Assembly (NCBI GenBank): GCA_025459125.1
Contig: JALORE010000024.1
Span: 1 to 57,748, forward strand
Reading direction: 5' to 3'
DNA from: Planctomycetota bacterium
Lineage (GTDB): Bacteria; Planctomycetota; Phycisphaerae; Sedimentisphaerales; Anaerobacaceae
Length of the DNA stretch: 57,748 nucleotides
Numbering within the stretch: the first letter of the stretch is position 1; each line of letters starts with the position of its first letter. The position numbers and the translations under genes are program-made. The notes beneath the pieces were generated by a model. The model made no database searches and was not told where the DNA came from. It worked only from the letters and a program-made list of their open reading frames with translations. Of the stretch, positions 32,844 through 41,452 are shown in pieces.

Positions 32844-35800
32844 GTTTCACGGGTTTGTTCATCCACCGGCCGGTCATGACGACGCTGGTCATGCTGGCGA
32901 TGCTCTTGTTCGGCATCGCGGCGTTCCACCAGCTGCCGATGAGCGATCTGCCCAACGTGGATTTTCCCACGCTCCAGGTCTCGGGCTCGTTGCCCGGCGC
33001 CAGTCCCGAAACGATGGCCGCCGCCGTGGCGACGCCCCTGGAGAGGGAGTTCTCCACGATTGCCGGCATCGATTCGATGCTGTCATCCAGCGCCCTGGGC
33101 AGCACGTCGATCACGCTGCAGTTCAGCCTGACCCGCAATATCGATGCCGCCGCCCAGGACGTCCAGGCGGCGATCGCGCGGGCGGGGCGCAATCTGCCGC
33201 GCGACATGCCCAGCCCGCCCACGTACCGCAAGGTCAACCCGGCCGACCAGCCGATCCTGTACCTGGCCCTGACCAGCCCGACGCTCCCCCTGTACCAACT
33301 GAATGAGTACGCCGAGACCCTGATGGCGCAGCGGATCTCCACGGTCACGGGCGTCGCGCAGGTCCAGGTCTTCGGTTCGCAGAAGTACGCCGTGCGGGTC
33401 AAGCTCGATCCACTGGCCTTGTCGAGCAAGGGGATCGGCATCGATGAAGTTGCCGCGGCGATCCAGACCGGCAACGTGAACATGCCCACCGGGATCCTCT
33501 ATGGGCCGCGCCAGGCGTTCACCGTTCTGGCCTCGGGACAGCTCCATACCGCCGACGCGTACCGGCCGCTGATCGTGGCCTACCGCCACGGCTCGCCCGT
33601 GCGGCTCGGCGACGTGGCCGAGGTCACCGACAGCGTGGAGAACGACAAGGCCGCCGCCTGGTTCTTCAATGGCACGAATCAGCAGCGGTCCATGATCCTC
33701 GCAGTCCAGCGTCAGCCCGGCACCAACACGGTCGAGGTCGCCGGCGCCGTCAAGGAGCTCCTGCCCACCTTCCGGAACCAACTGCCGGCTTCCGTCACCA
33801 TCCACGTGCTGTTCGACCGCTCGCTGCCCATCGAGGAGTCGGTGCGGGACGTCGAGTACACCCTGCTGCTGACCCTGTTCCTCGTCGTGCTGGTCATCTT
33901 CCTGTTCCTCCGCAACCTGTCGGCCACGGTCATTCCCAGCCTGGCCCTGCCCATGGCGATCGTCGGGACCTTCATGGTGATGTACCTGTGTGGGTACAGT
34001 CTCGACAACCTCTCCCTGATGGCTCTGACCTTGTCGGTCGGGTTCGTCGTCGATGATGCGATCGTCATGCTCGAGAACATCGTCCGCCATCTGGAGATGG
34101 GCAAGAAACCCCGGCAGGCTGCCCTCGATGGGTCGAAGGAGGTCGGCTTCACGATCGTGAGCATGACCCTGTCGCTGGCGGCGGTGTTCATTCCGGTTCT
34201 GTTCATGGGCGGTCTGGTCGGCCGACTCTTCCGGGAATTCGCGGTGACCATCGGCGCCGCCGTGCTGGTGTCGGGCTTCATCGCCCTGACGCTGACCCCC
34301 ATGCTGTCCAGCCGCTTCCTGCGTGCCCCGGGCCAGGTCCACCATGGGCGGGCGTATCTCTTCTCCGAGTGGCTCTTCCAGCTCGCGCTGCGGTTCTACG
34401 AAGTGACGCTGCGCTGGGTGCTCGCCCACCGGCTCGGCGCGATCGTCGTCTCCGCCGCCACGCTGGCGGCCACGGTGTGGCTGTTCCTGCACGTTCCCAA
34501 GGGCTTCCTGCCCAATGAGGACCGCTCGCAGATCACCGGCTCGACCGAGGCCGTCGAGGGTATCTCCTACAAATCCATGTTCGAGCACCAGCAGGCGGTC
34601 GCCACCATCCTCAGCGAGAAGCAGGAGGTGGCGTCCTTCATGTCGAGCGCGGGCGCACGCGGCAGCTCCGGCAGCAACAACGGCTACCTGATGATCCGCC
34701 TGAAACCCAAGTCGCAGCGCGAATTCAGCGCGGATGAACTGATCCAGCAGTGGCGACCCAGCCTGAACTCGGTCCCGGGGATCCGGGTCTTCATGCTGAC
34801 CCCGCCCACGATCACGATCGGAGGTCGCATCTCCCGGAGCCAGTACCAGTTCACGATGCAGAGCCCCGACACGACGGAGTTGTATCATTATGCCACGCTG
34901 ATGGAACAGCGGATGCGCGACCTGCCCGGTTTCCAGGATGTCACGAGCGACCTGCGCATGAAGAACCCGCAGGTGGACATCCGGATCGACCGGGACAAGG
35001 CCTCCGCGACCGGCCTGACCGCCGCCCAGATTGAGGAAGCCCTGTACAACGCCTACGGCTCGCGGCAGGTCTCGCTGATTCTGGCGCCAAACAATCAGTA
35101 CTATGTGATCCTCGAATTGCAGGATCAGTATCAACGGGACCCCACCGCCCTGGACCTGCTCTACGTCCGCGCCCACAGCGGCCGGCTGGTCCCGTTGAAT
35201 GCCGTGGCCGAGGTCGGCACAAGCGTCGGGCCCTTGACCATCAACCACCAGGGCCAGCTGCCCTCCGTCACGGTCTCGTTCAACCTCGCCCCGGGAACGT
35301 CCCTGGGTCAGGCCGTCAACGGGATCAACCAACTCGCGGCGGACCACCTGCCGGCCTCCATCAGCACCAACTTCCAGGGCACCGCCCAGGCCTTCCAGTC
35401 CTCCATGAAAGGGCTCGGCTGGCTGCTGGCTCTGGCGATTCTCGTCATCTACCTGGTCCTGGGCATCCTCTACGAGAGCTTCATCCACCCGATCACGATT
35501 CTCTCGGCGCTGCCCTTCGCCGGATTCGGCGCGCTGGTCACGCTGATGCTGTTCGGCGTCGAGCTATCCATCTACGCATTCGTCGGCATCATCATGCTGG
35601 TTGGCCTGGTGAAGAAGAACGGCATCATGATGGTGGACTTCGCCCTGGAGGCCCAGCGGACGGAGGGCAAGAATCCGCACGACGCTATCCTGGAGGCCAG
35701 CCTGGTACGTTTCCGCCCGATCATGATGACCACGATGGCCGCCCTGATGGGCAGTCTGCCGATTGCTCTGGGGCTGGGCGCCGGCGCCGAATCCCGCCAG

Positions 35801-35944
35801 CCGCTCGGCCTGGCGGTCGTCGGCGGTCTGCTGTTTTCCCAGACCCTGACGCTCTACATCACGCCGGTTTTCTACCTCTACATGGAGGGCTTCCGCGGCG
35901 TCGTGGCCCGCCGGGCCCAACGGCGGGCAGCAACCGCCTCGTGA
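32840..35944 (+). CDS. RND multidrug efflux permease (AcrB/MdtBC type)
   Basis: 1034 residues, normal for HAE1-type permeases. Membrane helix 1 (PVMTTLVMLAMLLFGIAAF) and a large periplasmic porter loop are followed by helices 2-6. The proton-relay aspartates lie in GFVVDDAIVMLENI (405-406). A second periplasmic loop follows, then helices 8-12 with FVGIIMLVGLVKKNGIMMVD. The SDLPNVDFPTLQVSGSLPGA segment matches the MdtB/MdtC branch. The pump uses proton flow to expel drugs or metabolites from the periplasm through the TolC partner. Confidence 0.95.
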   Translation: MSFTGLFIHRPVMTTLVMLAMLLFGIAAFHQLPMSDLPNVDFPTLQVSGSLPGASPETMAAAVATPLEREFSTIAGIDSMLSSSALGSTSITLQFSLTRNIDAAAQDVQAAIARAGRNLPRDMPSPPTYRKVNPADQPILYLALTSPTLPLYQLNEYAETLMAQRISTVTGVAQVQVFGSQKYAVRVKLDPLALSSKGIGIDEVAAAIQTGNVNMPTGILYGPRQAFTVLASGQLHTADAYRPLIVAYRHGSPVRLGDVAEVTDSVENDKAAAWFFNGTNQQRSMILAVQRQPGTNTVEVAGAVKELLPTFRNQLPASVTIHVLFDRSLPIEESVRDVEYTLLLTLFLVVLVIFLFLRNLSATVIPSLALPMAIVGTFMVMYLCGYSLDNLSLMALTLSVGFVVDDAIVMLENIVRHLEMGKKPRQAALDGSKEVGFTIVSMTLSLAAVFIPVLFMGGLVGRLFREFAVTIGAAVLVSGFIALTLTPMLSSRFLRAPGQVHHGRAYLFSEWLFQLALRFYEVTLRWVLAHRLGAIVVSAATLAATVWLFLHVPKGFLPNEDRSQITGSTEAVEGISYKSMFEHQQAVATILSEKQEVASFMSSAGARGSSGSNNGYLMIRLKPKSQREFSADELIQQWRPSLNSVPGIRVFMLTPPTITIGGRISRSQYQFTMQSPDTTELYHYATLMEQRMRDLPGFQDVTSDLRMKNPQVDIRIDRDKASATGLTAAQIEEALYNAYGSRQVSLILAPNNQYYVILELQDQYQRDPTALDLLYVRAHSGRLVPLNAVAEVGTSVGPLTINHQGQLPSVTVSFNLAPGTSLGQAVNGINQLAADHLPASISTNFQGTAQAFQSSMKGLGWLLALAILVIYLVLGILYESFIHPITILSALPFAGFGALVTLMLFGVELSIYAFVGIIMLVGLVKKNGIMMVDFALEAQRTEGKNPHDAILEASLVRFRPIMMTTMAALMGSLPIALGLGAGAESRQPLGLAVVGGLLFSQTLTLYITPVFYLYMEGFRGVVARRAQRRAATAS

Positions 35945-35984
35945 CACCGGCATCGGTCGAGTGGCATTGTCACGCGAGTGCCTT

Positions 35985-36043
35985 GGTTTGTAGTGTGCCC
36001 GTAAGGGCATATTCAGAATAACGCCCTGCGGCGTCACTACGAA
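35985..36043 (-). repeat. Palindromic repeat family B, inverted copy
   Basis: The reverse complement reads GTAGTGACGCCGCAGGGCGT ... ATGCCCTTACGGGCACACTAC, the best-preserved family B unit: GTAGTG pairs with CACTAC at the ends and GCCGCAGGGC and GCCCTTACGGGC form inner hairpins. It is preceded by GTGGCATTGTCACGCG (35961-35976), the composite edge seen at 6490. It follows the RND gene. Confidence 0.75.
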
Positions 36044-36143
36044 CGACGTTCATTGGCCGATGCCAGCGGGCAATTCTTCGCTTCTTCACACACCCCTGGC
36101 CGCTGCTGGCGCCCACGGATTACCCCTGAGAATCTCGTAGCGT

Positions 36144-36277
36144 GGGTGGCAGCGGCAAGCGCCGCTTGCCGATGGCGTTGGCGTCTGTCCCACGAGCCAT
36201 CGGCAAGCTCCGAGGAGGGTTCCCAATCGCGATCTATCGCGATTGGGGTCCCGACACTCCGCTTGCCGCTGCCACCC
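36144..36277. repeat. Palindromic repeat family A, copy 7 (long form)
   Basis: GGGTGGCAGCGGCAAGCG pairs with CGCTTGCCGCTGCCACCC. The insert holds CCAATCGCGAT/ATCGCGATTGG beside GAGGAGGGTTCC, as in copy 5. The convergent junction 35945-36320 holds no gene. Confidence 0.85.
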
Positions 36278-36320
36278 GGAATCTGGCTCAGGCGTACGAA
36301 GAACTCAGTCGTAATCGGTA

Positions 36321-38648
36321 TCACTCCCGGTGCGCCGCGACGCGACGGGGCAGCTTCTGGACGAATTGCCGCAACTGCTCAAGCCGGCTCGGGTCGAGCC
36401 GACTACCATACCGCAGGCCGGCGTATTCGAGGTACCAACCGGCGACCGCGGCCGGTGTCGGATCGAGCTGGGGGGTAGCCGCCGCGTGGGTCGGGGCGTG
36501 CGCAGCCGCTGCGAGCGTCTTCCCGCCCCCGCCCCGGATCCGCTCGGCAAACGCGTGCAACGTCTCCTCCGGACCCCGGCGCCAGCCGGCGGTGCGGGCT
36601 TTACGGTCCATGGCGGCCAGGATCCGTTGCAGCGCCAGCACGTACGGACTTGCGCCAGCAAATCGGCGGCTTCCCGCGTGCGCCGCCCGTCGGCGGCTGC
36701 GCACGAGCCGCACTGCGGCATAGAATAGACCCGCCAGGACCGCCAGCGCCGGCAACTCCACACGCCAATCCCCCTGCCGGAATCCGAGGTCGCAAAGCTG
36801 GCCGATCACGCCAAACAGGCCGTACTCGTACAGCGCCTGGGCCAGCTGCCGCAGCAACGGCCGCTCGCCGCCGGCCTCACGCACCAACTGGTCGGCCAGG
36901 GACGTATCCCCCAATCCCTCCTGGGCCGTCGCTTCCACAATGACCCACTGCTGCCGCTGGTCGTCCCAGGCCTCGGCCCAGGCGTGAGCATCCATGTTCC
37001 GCGCGATCCAGGAGCGGCTGTCGTCGCCCTGCTCCGTGACGAGGTACCCGGTAACATAGCGCGTCGGGACGCCGGCCAGCCGCAACAGGATAGCCGCCCC
37101 GGAGGCGAAATACTCGCAATAGCCGGTGGTGGCCTCCAGCAGGAAGTGGTTCAAGGCATCCCGGTTCGGAGGGACCTCCAGCCCGAGCGCGTAGGTATAC
37201 TCCGTCTGGAAGTGCCGGATGACCGCATCGATCTTCTCGACCGTAGTGGTGCAGCCCCGGAAAATCCGGCTCATGGCGTGTTGGCGGATCTGGGGATCGA
37301 GCTGGTCCGGGATCGCCACCATCCGCCGCCACTGTGCGCCCGTGGGCGGATGGCCGGCCGCAGAGGCATAGGCACCCGGCGCGGCGTTCTCGGCCGGTGC
37401 CGGCCGCGTCTCCGGGGCCGGAGCGTACGAGACCCGGTAGCTGGTCCGGTTGCGCACGCTCGGGGAGTTGACGATATCGTCATCGTCGCGCATCAACAGG
37501 TTGAACGGGACCTCGACCGAGCACGTCCCCAGGGGCGTGAACATGGCGTCGCCGATGCTCGCTTCGTGGCGGACGATCACCTCCCGGGACCCCTCGGTTT
37601 CGTGCAGGCGAAAGAGACTGCCGCGCCCCACGAGGAACCCGTTGAACGGCGCGTTCCGCTCGGCCGTGATGGCCTCGCGGTAGGACAGATCGTGCCAGGC
37701 GGAGTGATGGTACGTCTCGAAGGCCATGGCGCGCAGGTAGCCGGGGTTGGCGCTGCCGGTGATGGTCAGGACCGGGGACGAATCGGCGTCCTCCTTCATC
37801 GACAAGACGGATGCGAGCTTCCCGCTGGCGGAGAAGCCCACCCGCGAGACCGCGACCGTGGTCCCCTCCAACGCGAGCGCGCCGCGGGAGAGCCAGTTGG
37901 GCAGGATATTGACGATCTCCACGTGACGGTACAGCAGCGAGCCGCCGATCCAGCCCAGATTCACGGTCGCCAGCAAAAGCAGCCCCAGAGGCAGTTGCGC
38001 CAACACCCATCGACCGAAGGAGCGGCGGACTTCGCCGGACCGCGTCTCCAGACCGCGCGGGCCGTCCGGCCGCGTGCCGAAGTCCAAGATCCGCAAGCGA
38101 TGGTCGGCCGTCGCCGCATAGAGAATGACCAGCGTGACGCTCAGCAGCTCCATGAGGCGGAACGCGACGTAGCGGTCATCCAGCAGCAGGACCTGTCCGG
38201 CGGCCGTGACACTGGCCAGGTGAAACAGCCCCAGCGAAGGGGGCAAACCGATGGATTGCGGCGGCGACGACGGCGGTCCTTCCCGGCCAAAATCCGACAA
38301 CCGGAGTCTGGCACTTCTGTCTCTGCTGCGTTGCGGGCGCAGGAAGAGGATCAAGATCATCGAGGCCAGGAAGTACCGGGCGATGGTCTGCCAGGCGAAC
38401 GCGGCGGCCTGGTCGGCCCGCACGCGGGCATCGTGGCAGTGCAGCGCGAACAGCGCCGCCAGGATCAGCAGCAGCAGCGGCGCGATGAAGTGCCTCTCCG
38501 GCCGGATATCCCACAGAAAACGCCGCCACGTGCCCAGCAGGCCCAGCATGCCCAGAATCGCCGGAAACGTGATATCGCCCGAGGTGCAGGCGATCAGCAC
38601 CGAGCTGGCCAGGATCATGATGACAGCAAGAATCCGTTGGATGATCAC
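36321..38648 (-). CDS. Membrane-bound transglutaminase-like protein (TgpA type)
   Basis: 775 residues. Six or so membrane helices lie in the first ~240 residues, then a periplasmic part with the transglutaminase core near 450-580: nucleophile Cys511 in EATTGYCEYFASGAAILLRL, His555 in NMDAHAWAEAW and the third position Glu572 in WVIVEATA, where Asp is usual. One more membrane helix (~645-665) and a cytoplasmic C-terminal tail (DUF4129-like, YLEYAGLRYGSRLDPSRLEQ) follow. It overlaps the DUF58 gene by four bases (ATGA). With MoxR and DUF58 it forms the widespread but poorly understood MoxR/DUF58/transglutaminase module, proposed to assemble or modify envelope proteins. Confidence 0.9.
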   Translation of the reverse strand: MIIQRILAVIMILASSVLIACTSGDITFPAILGMLGLLGTWRRFLWDIRPERHFIAPLLLLILAALFALHCHDARVRADQAAAFAWQTIARYFLASMILILFLRPQRSRDRSARLRLSDFGREGPPSSPPQSIGLPPSLGLFHLASVTAAGQVLLLDDRYVAFRLMELLSVTLVILYAATADHRLRILDFGTRPDGPRGLETRSGEVRRSFGRWVLAQLPLGLLLLATVNLGWIGGSLLYRHVEIVNILPNWLSRGALALEGTTVAVSRVGFSASGKLASVLSMKEDADSSPVLTITGSANPGYLRAMAFETYHHSAWHDLSYREAITAERNAPFNGFLVGRGSLFRLHETEGSREVIVRHEASIGDAMFTPLGTCSVEVPFNLLMRDDDDIVNSPSVRNRTSYRVSYAPAPETRPAPAENAAPGAYASAAGHPPTGAQWRRMVAIPDQLDPQIRQHAMSRIFRGCTTTVEKIDAVIRHFQTEYTYALGLEVPPNRDALNHFLLEATTGYCEYFASGAAILLRLAGVPTRYVTGYLVTEQGDDSRSWIARNMDAHAWAEAWDDQRQQWVIVEATAQEGLGDTSLADQLVREAGGERPLLRQLAQALYEYGLFGVIGQLCDLGFRQGDWRVELPALAVLAGLFYAAVRLVRSRRRAAHAGSRRFAGASPYVLALQRILAAMDRKARTAGWRRGPEETLHAFAERIRGGGGKTLAAAAHAPTHAAATPQLDPTPAAVAGWYLEYAGLRYGSRLDPSRLEQLRQFVQKLPRRVAAHRE

Positions 38649-39940
38649 AGCCAGTCCCTCCGCCCCGACAGAATCTCATCCGCCGCTACGAATTGAACGT
38701 CAGCCGCCGGACCGATGACGGAGGCCAACCCCCGGTCCGAGGCGGCGGTGACAGAACGGTGGAGGACGGCCTCGGGCCGAGACCCCGCGCCGGCCTCTGT
38801 ACGTTCCGACCCTGTCACAATGATAACCGTGCAGTGGCAGCCGGCTTGTTCCGCGAGCTCGATCAGGGGCTGATAGGTCGAGTCCCAGCTTTGCAGAATG
38901 AAAACCGCTTCGGAAATCTCGTCGAGCCGGCCTTCCAGCAGCGGGCCGATCTGGTCGGCCGCGTAGCCCGGCACGGGTTCGACCGTGGCCAGCGTCTCAT
39001 GGACGCGATCCAGCCGCGTCGCCTTGGGACCGGAGCCGAAGGAGTACAACTCCCTCCCGGCCAGCAGCAGCTCGATCTGGCAGTCCCGGTGGATCGTGTA
39101 CGCCACGGAGGCGCACAGGCTGACGGCCGCCTCCAGTTCCTTCAGGTCCTTCGCTTTGGACCTGCGTCCGCGCTGCGGCCCGCGCGTATCCAGGATCAGG
39201 GCCGCGTACGTGTCGAGATCGTCGTCGTACTCCTTGGTGGCCGGCACCGACAGGCGGGCCCAGGCCCGCACGTCGATGTGACGCGGCGAATCGCCCGGCA
39301 GGAACGGCCGATTTCCGATATACTCGGGGGACGTCCCCACGCGGCCGGCCGGTCGCACGCTCCCGGCGCTCACGTGCCGGCTCACGTACGGCAGCCACAG
39401 GTCCAGCAGGGAGAACGCCGGCAGGACCATCAGGCTTTCCTCCTCCTGGCGCAGCGTGCCGAAGGAGAACAGGTTGAAGGGAAAGCTGGACTCGCAGGCC
39501 GGCGGCCGAATCGCGTAGCGGCCCCGGCGTTTCGGCCGGATCGCGACCGTCAGCTCCGTTGTCGCGCCCGGCTCCAGGCGCCGGACCGGCTCGGCCTCGG
39601 CCACCTGCTCGATGGCCTCCGGCAGCGTTCGAAACCGTACGAACACGCCGTAAGCCGGCAACCGTCCGACGTTCCGGATGGTATACGTCAAATGCGTCAC
39701 CTGGCCCGCGGCGACGCGCTCGGGCAGAGTGCCGGTGACCTGCATCCTCGGCCGGAAGATGAAACCCACCACCAGGGCCACCAGCATGACGAAGACCAGC
39801 ACCGACAGGATGCCGAACGTGGGGATGAGCAGCGCCGCCAGAGCCACGAAGACCGTCCCGCGCAGGATCACCCGGCCCGCGTCGGTCAATCCGAAACAGA
39901 TGTTGATGGTTGATGGTTGATGTTTGATGGTCGATTTCAT
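38645..39940 (-). CDS. DUF58 (von Willebrand A-like) membrane protein
   Basis: 431 residues. Two membrane helices lie near 25-65 (VILRGTVFVALAALLIPTF, ILSVLVFVMLVALVVGFIF), then a beta-rich domain and the DUF58 signature VGTSPEYIGNRPFLPGDSPR followed by HIDVRAWARL. A VWA-like C-terminal fold (YAALILDTRGPQRG) comes after. The first ~14 codons (KSTIKHQPSTINI) are made of a CATCAAC-type tandem repeat that continues into the intergenic DNA; an internal GTG start near residue 24 is possible. It is translated with the transglutaminase gene and activated, in the family model, by the MoxR ATPase. Confidence 0.88.
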   Translation of the reverse strand: MKSTIKHQPSTINICFGLTDAGRVILRGTVFVALAALLIPTFGILSVLVFVMLVALVVGFIFRPRMQVTGTLPERVAAGQVTHLTYTIRNVGRLPAYGVFVRFRTLPEAIEQVAEAEPVRRLEPGATTELTVAIRPKRRGRYAIRPPACESSFPFNLFSFGTLRQEEESLMVLPAFSLLDLWLPYVSRHVSAGSVRPAGRVGTSPEYIGNRPFLPGDSPRHIDVRAWARLSVPATKEYDDDLDTYAALILDTRGPQRGRRSKAKDLKELEAAVSLCASVAYTIHRDCQIELLLAGRELYSFGSGPKATRLDRVHETLATVEPVPGYAADQIGPLLEGRLDEISEAVFILQSWDSTYQPLIELAEQAGCHCTVIIVTGSERTEAGAGSRPEAVLHRSVTAASDRGLASVIGPAADVQFVAADEILSGRRDWL

Positions 39941-39998
39941 GGAACTGGTTTTCGACTTCGCACTTCAAACATCACACTTCAGACTTCAAGCATCAGAC
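39901..39998. repeat. AT-rich tandem and inverted simple repeats (family F)
   Basis: TGATGGTTGATGGTTGATGTTTGATGG on one side and CACTTCAAACATCACACTTCAGACTTCAAGCATCAGACC on the other, written here only as overlapping heptads of TTGATGG and ACTTCA. The tract spans the junction of the MoxR and DUF58 genes and supplies the DUF58 start codon. Confidence 0.6.
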
Positions 39999-40937
39999 CG
40001 GTACTTTGATATGGCCGATGATATCCGCCATCACCTGCCGGGTGCCGGCGCCGCTGTACCGCGTTTTCGACGTCAGCATCACCCGATGCGGCAGGACGTG
40101 CGGGGCGCACCACAGCACATCGTCGGGAATCACGTATTCGCGGCTCTCGTAATAGGCATGGGCCTGCGCGGCCCGCGAGAGCATGAGCGAGCCCCGCGTA
40201 CTGATGCCCAGTCCCAGCCGGTTGTCGTGACGCGTGGCATGGACGATCTCCACGATGTATTCGAGGATGGTGCCGTCCATATGGACGCCCGTCACCTCCT
40301 GCTGCAGTTGGCGGACCTGCTCCAGATCGAGCACCGGTCCGATCTGCTCGAGCGGCTGGGCCCGCGCCTGCGACCTGAGAATGTCCACCTCCACGTCGGC
40401 CGCCGGATAGCCGAGGGCCAGCCGGACCAGGAAGCGGTCGAGTTGCGCCTCGGGCAGCGGGTAGGTGCCGTGGAACTCGATGGGATTCTCCGTGGCGATC
40501 ACCAGGAACGGCTGCGGCAGCGGCCGGCGCTGGCCCTCGATGGTCGCCTGGCTCTCGTTCATGGCTTCCAGCAGGGCCGACTGCGTCCGGGGCGAGGCCC
40601 GGTTGATCTCGTCGGCCAGGAGGATATTGCAGAAGATGGGGCCCGCTTCGAAGCGGAATTCGCCGCTGACGGGATTGTAGATGGACGAGCCCAGGATGTC
40701 CGCCGGCAGCAGGTCCGGCGTGAACTGGATGCGGTGAAACTTGGCATCGATGCTCTTGGCCAGCGCCTTGGCCAATGTGGTCTTGCCCACGCCCGGCACA
40801 TCCTCGATCAGCACCGACCCCCCCGCCAGCAGAGCGACAATCATCACGTCGATCGGGTCACTCTTGCCGTAGATGACACTTTGCAGATTCGCCTTGAGCG
40901 GCGCCAATCGCGGGTTTTCCGTGCCAGTAGTGGTCAA
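39993..40937 (-). CDS. MoxR-family AAA+ ATPase
   Basis: 314 residues from TTG 40937, chosen because AGAGAGG lies six bases upstream and the length is typical; a longer frame reaches 41033 (also TTG). Walker A is EDVPGVGKTTLAKAL (near residue 46), Walker B is ILLADEINRASPRTQSALLE, sensor 1 is IATENPIEFHGTYPLPEAQL, and the arginine finger region follows (DRFLVRL). The C-terminal lid has ISTRGSLMLSRAAQAHAY. MoxR ATPases act as chaperone-like machines on VWA/DUF58 partners. First gene of the operon with DUF58 and the transglutaminase. Confidence 0.9.
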   Translation of the reverse strand: MTTTGTENPRLAPLKANLQSVIYGKSDPIDVMIVALLAGGSVLIEDVPGVGKTTLAKALAKSIDAKFHRIQFTPDLLPADILGSSIYNPVSGEFRFEAGPIFCNILLADEINRASPRTQSALLEAMNESQATIEGQRRPLPQPFLVIATENPIEFHGTYPLPEAQLDRFLVRLALGYPAADVEVDILRSQARAQPLEQIGPVLDLEQVRQLQQEVTGVHMDGTILEYIVEIVHATRHDNRLGLGISTRGSLMLSRAAQAHAYYESREYVIPDDVLWCAPHVLPHRVMLTSKTRYSGAGTRQVMADIIGHIKVPV

Positions 40938-41452
40938 AGCCAGCCTCTCTCTGGGATGCCCCAGTCCGCAGCGCCGCTCCCCGCGGCGGTCCTCAACTCC
41001 CCGCCGCGAGCGATCAGGCCACCGGCATCCCAATCACCGTTGCGTTTCATCACAGGTCACAATGGAGCGTCCGACTCCATACGTTCCAGTACCACGTCGT
41101 GTTCTGGCAGACCGATTCATCGAATCCAGATCCGCCGTCTGCCTATCTCACTCCCCAGTATACCCCCGCACCCCAGTTGAGACAAGCATGCATCGCCCGC
41201 AGGGGCAGGTCTTGCGCATCGTAATCGGCCGCGTGTCTTTGGGGTTGGAGCCTCGAACGGAATGAAGGCCATGCGGGAAACCACCCGTACGTCATGGCGA
41301 GCGCAGCGAAGCAATCCTACTCGGCCACGCGCTGCGCGGCTTCGAAACCTGCAATTTGGGGCTTCAAAGTTCACCCGGGATTCGCTATATTCGCACCGAT
41401 CGCACGCCAAGTGGGTGCGACGATAGGAACCGTATATTCGAAGGATCGACCA
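40938..41452. other. Divergent gene-free region between moxR-type operon and tex
   Basis: 515 bases with promoters for both directions expected, though no strong -10/-35 pair was recognised. 41285-41331 carries the left half of repeat family D (GAAACCACCCGTACGTCATG, then GCGAGCGCAGCGAAGCAATC). Confidence 0.5.
41285..41331. repeat. Partial repeat family D (left half)
   Basis: Shares the conserved AAACCACCC edge and GCGAGCGCAGCGAAGCAATC with 22373-22453. The right half is missing, so no long hairpin forms. Confidence 0.6.

Noticed and set aside
33083..35488. 801-codon leftward open frame
   Set aside because: Exactly antisense to the RND permease, with repetitive His/Gln/Glu/Asp-rich sequence; a GC-frame shadow.
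41294..41452. Upstream extension of Tex through repeat family D
   Set aside because: Tex proteins start near VIQIAAEL; the extension is a translated repeat, and a ribosome site AAGGAT precedes TTG 41453.
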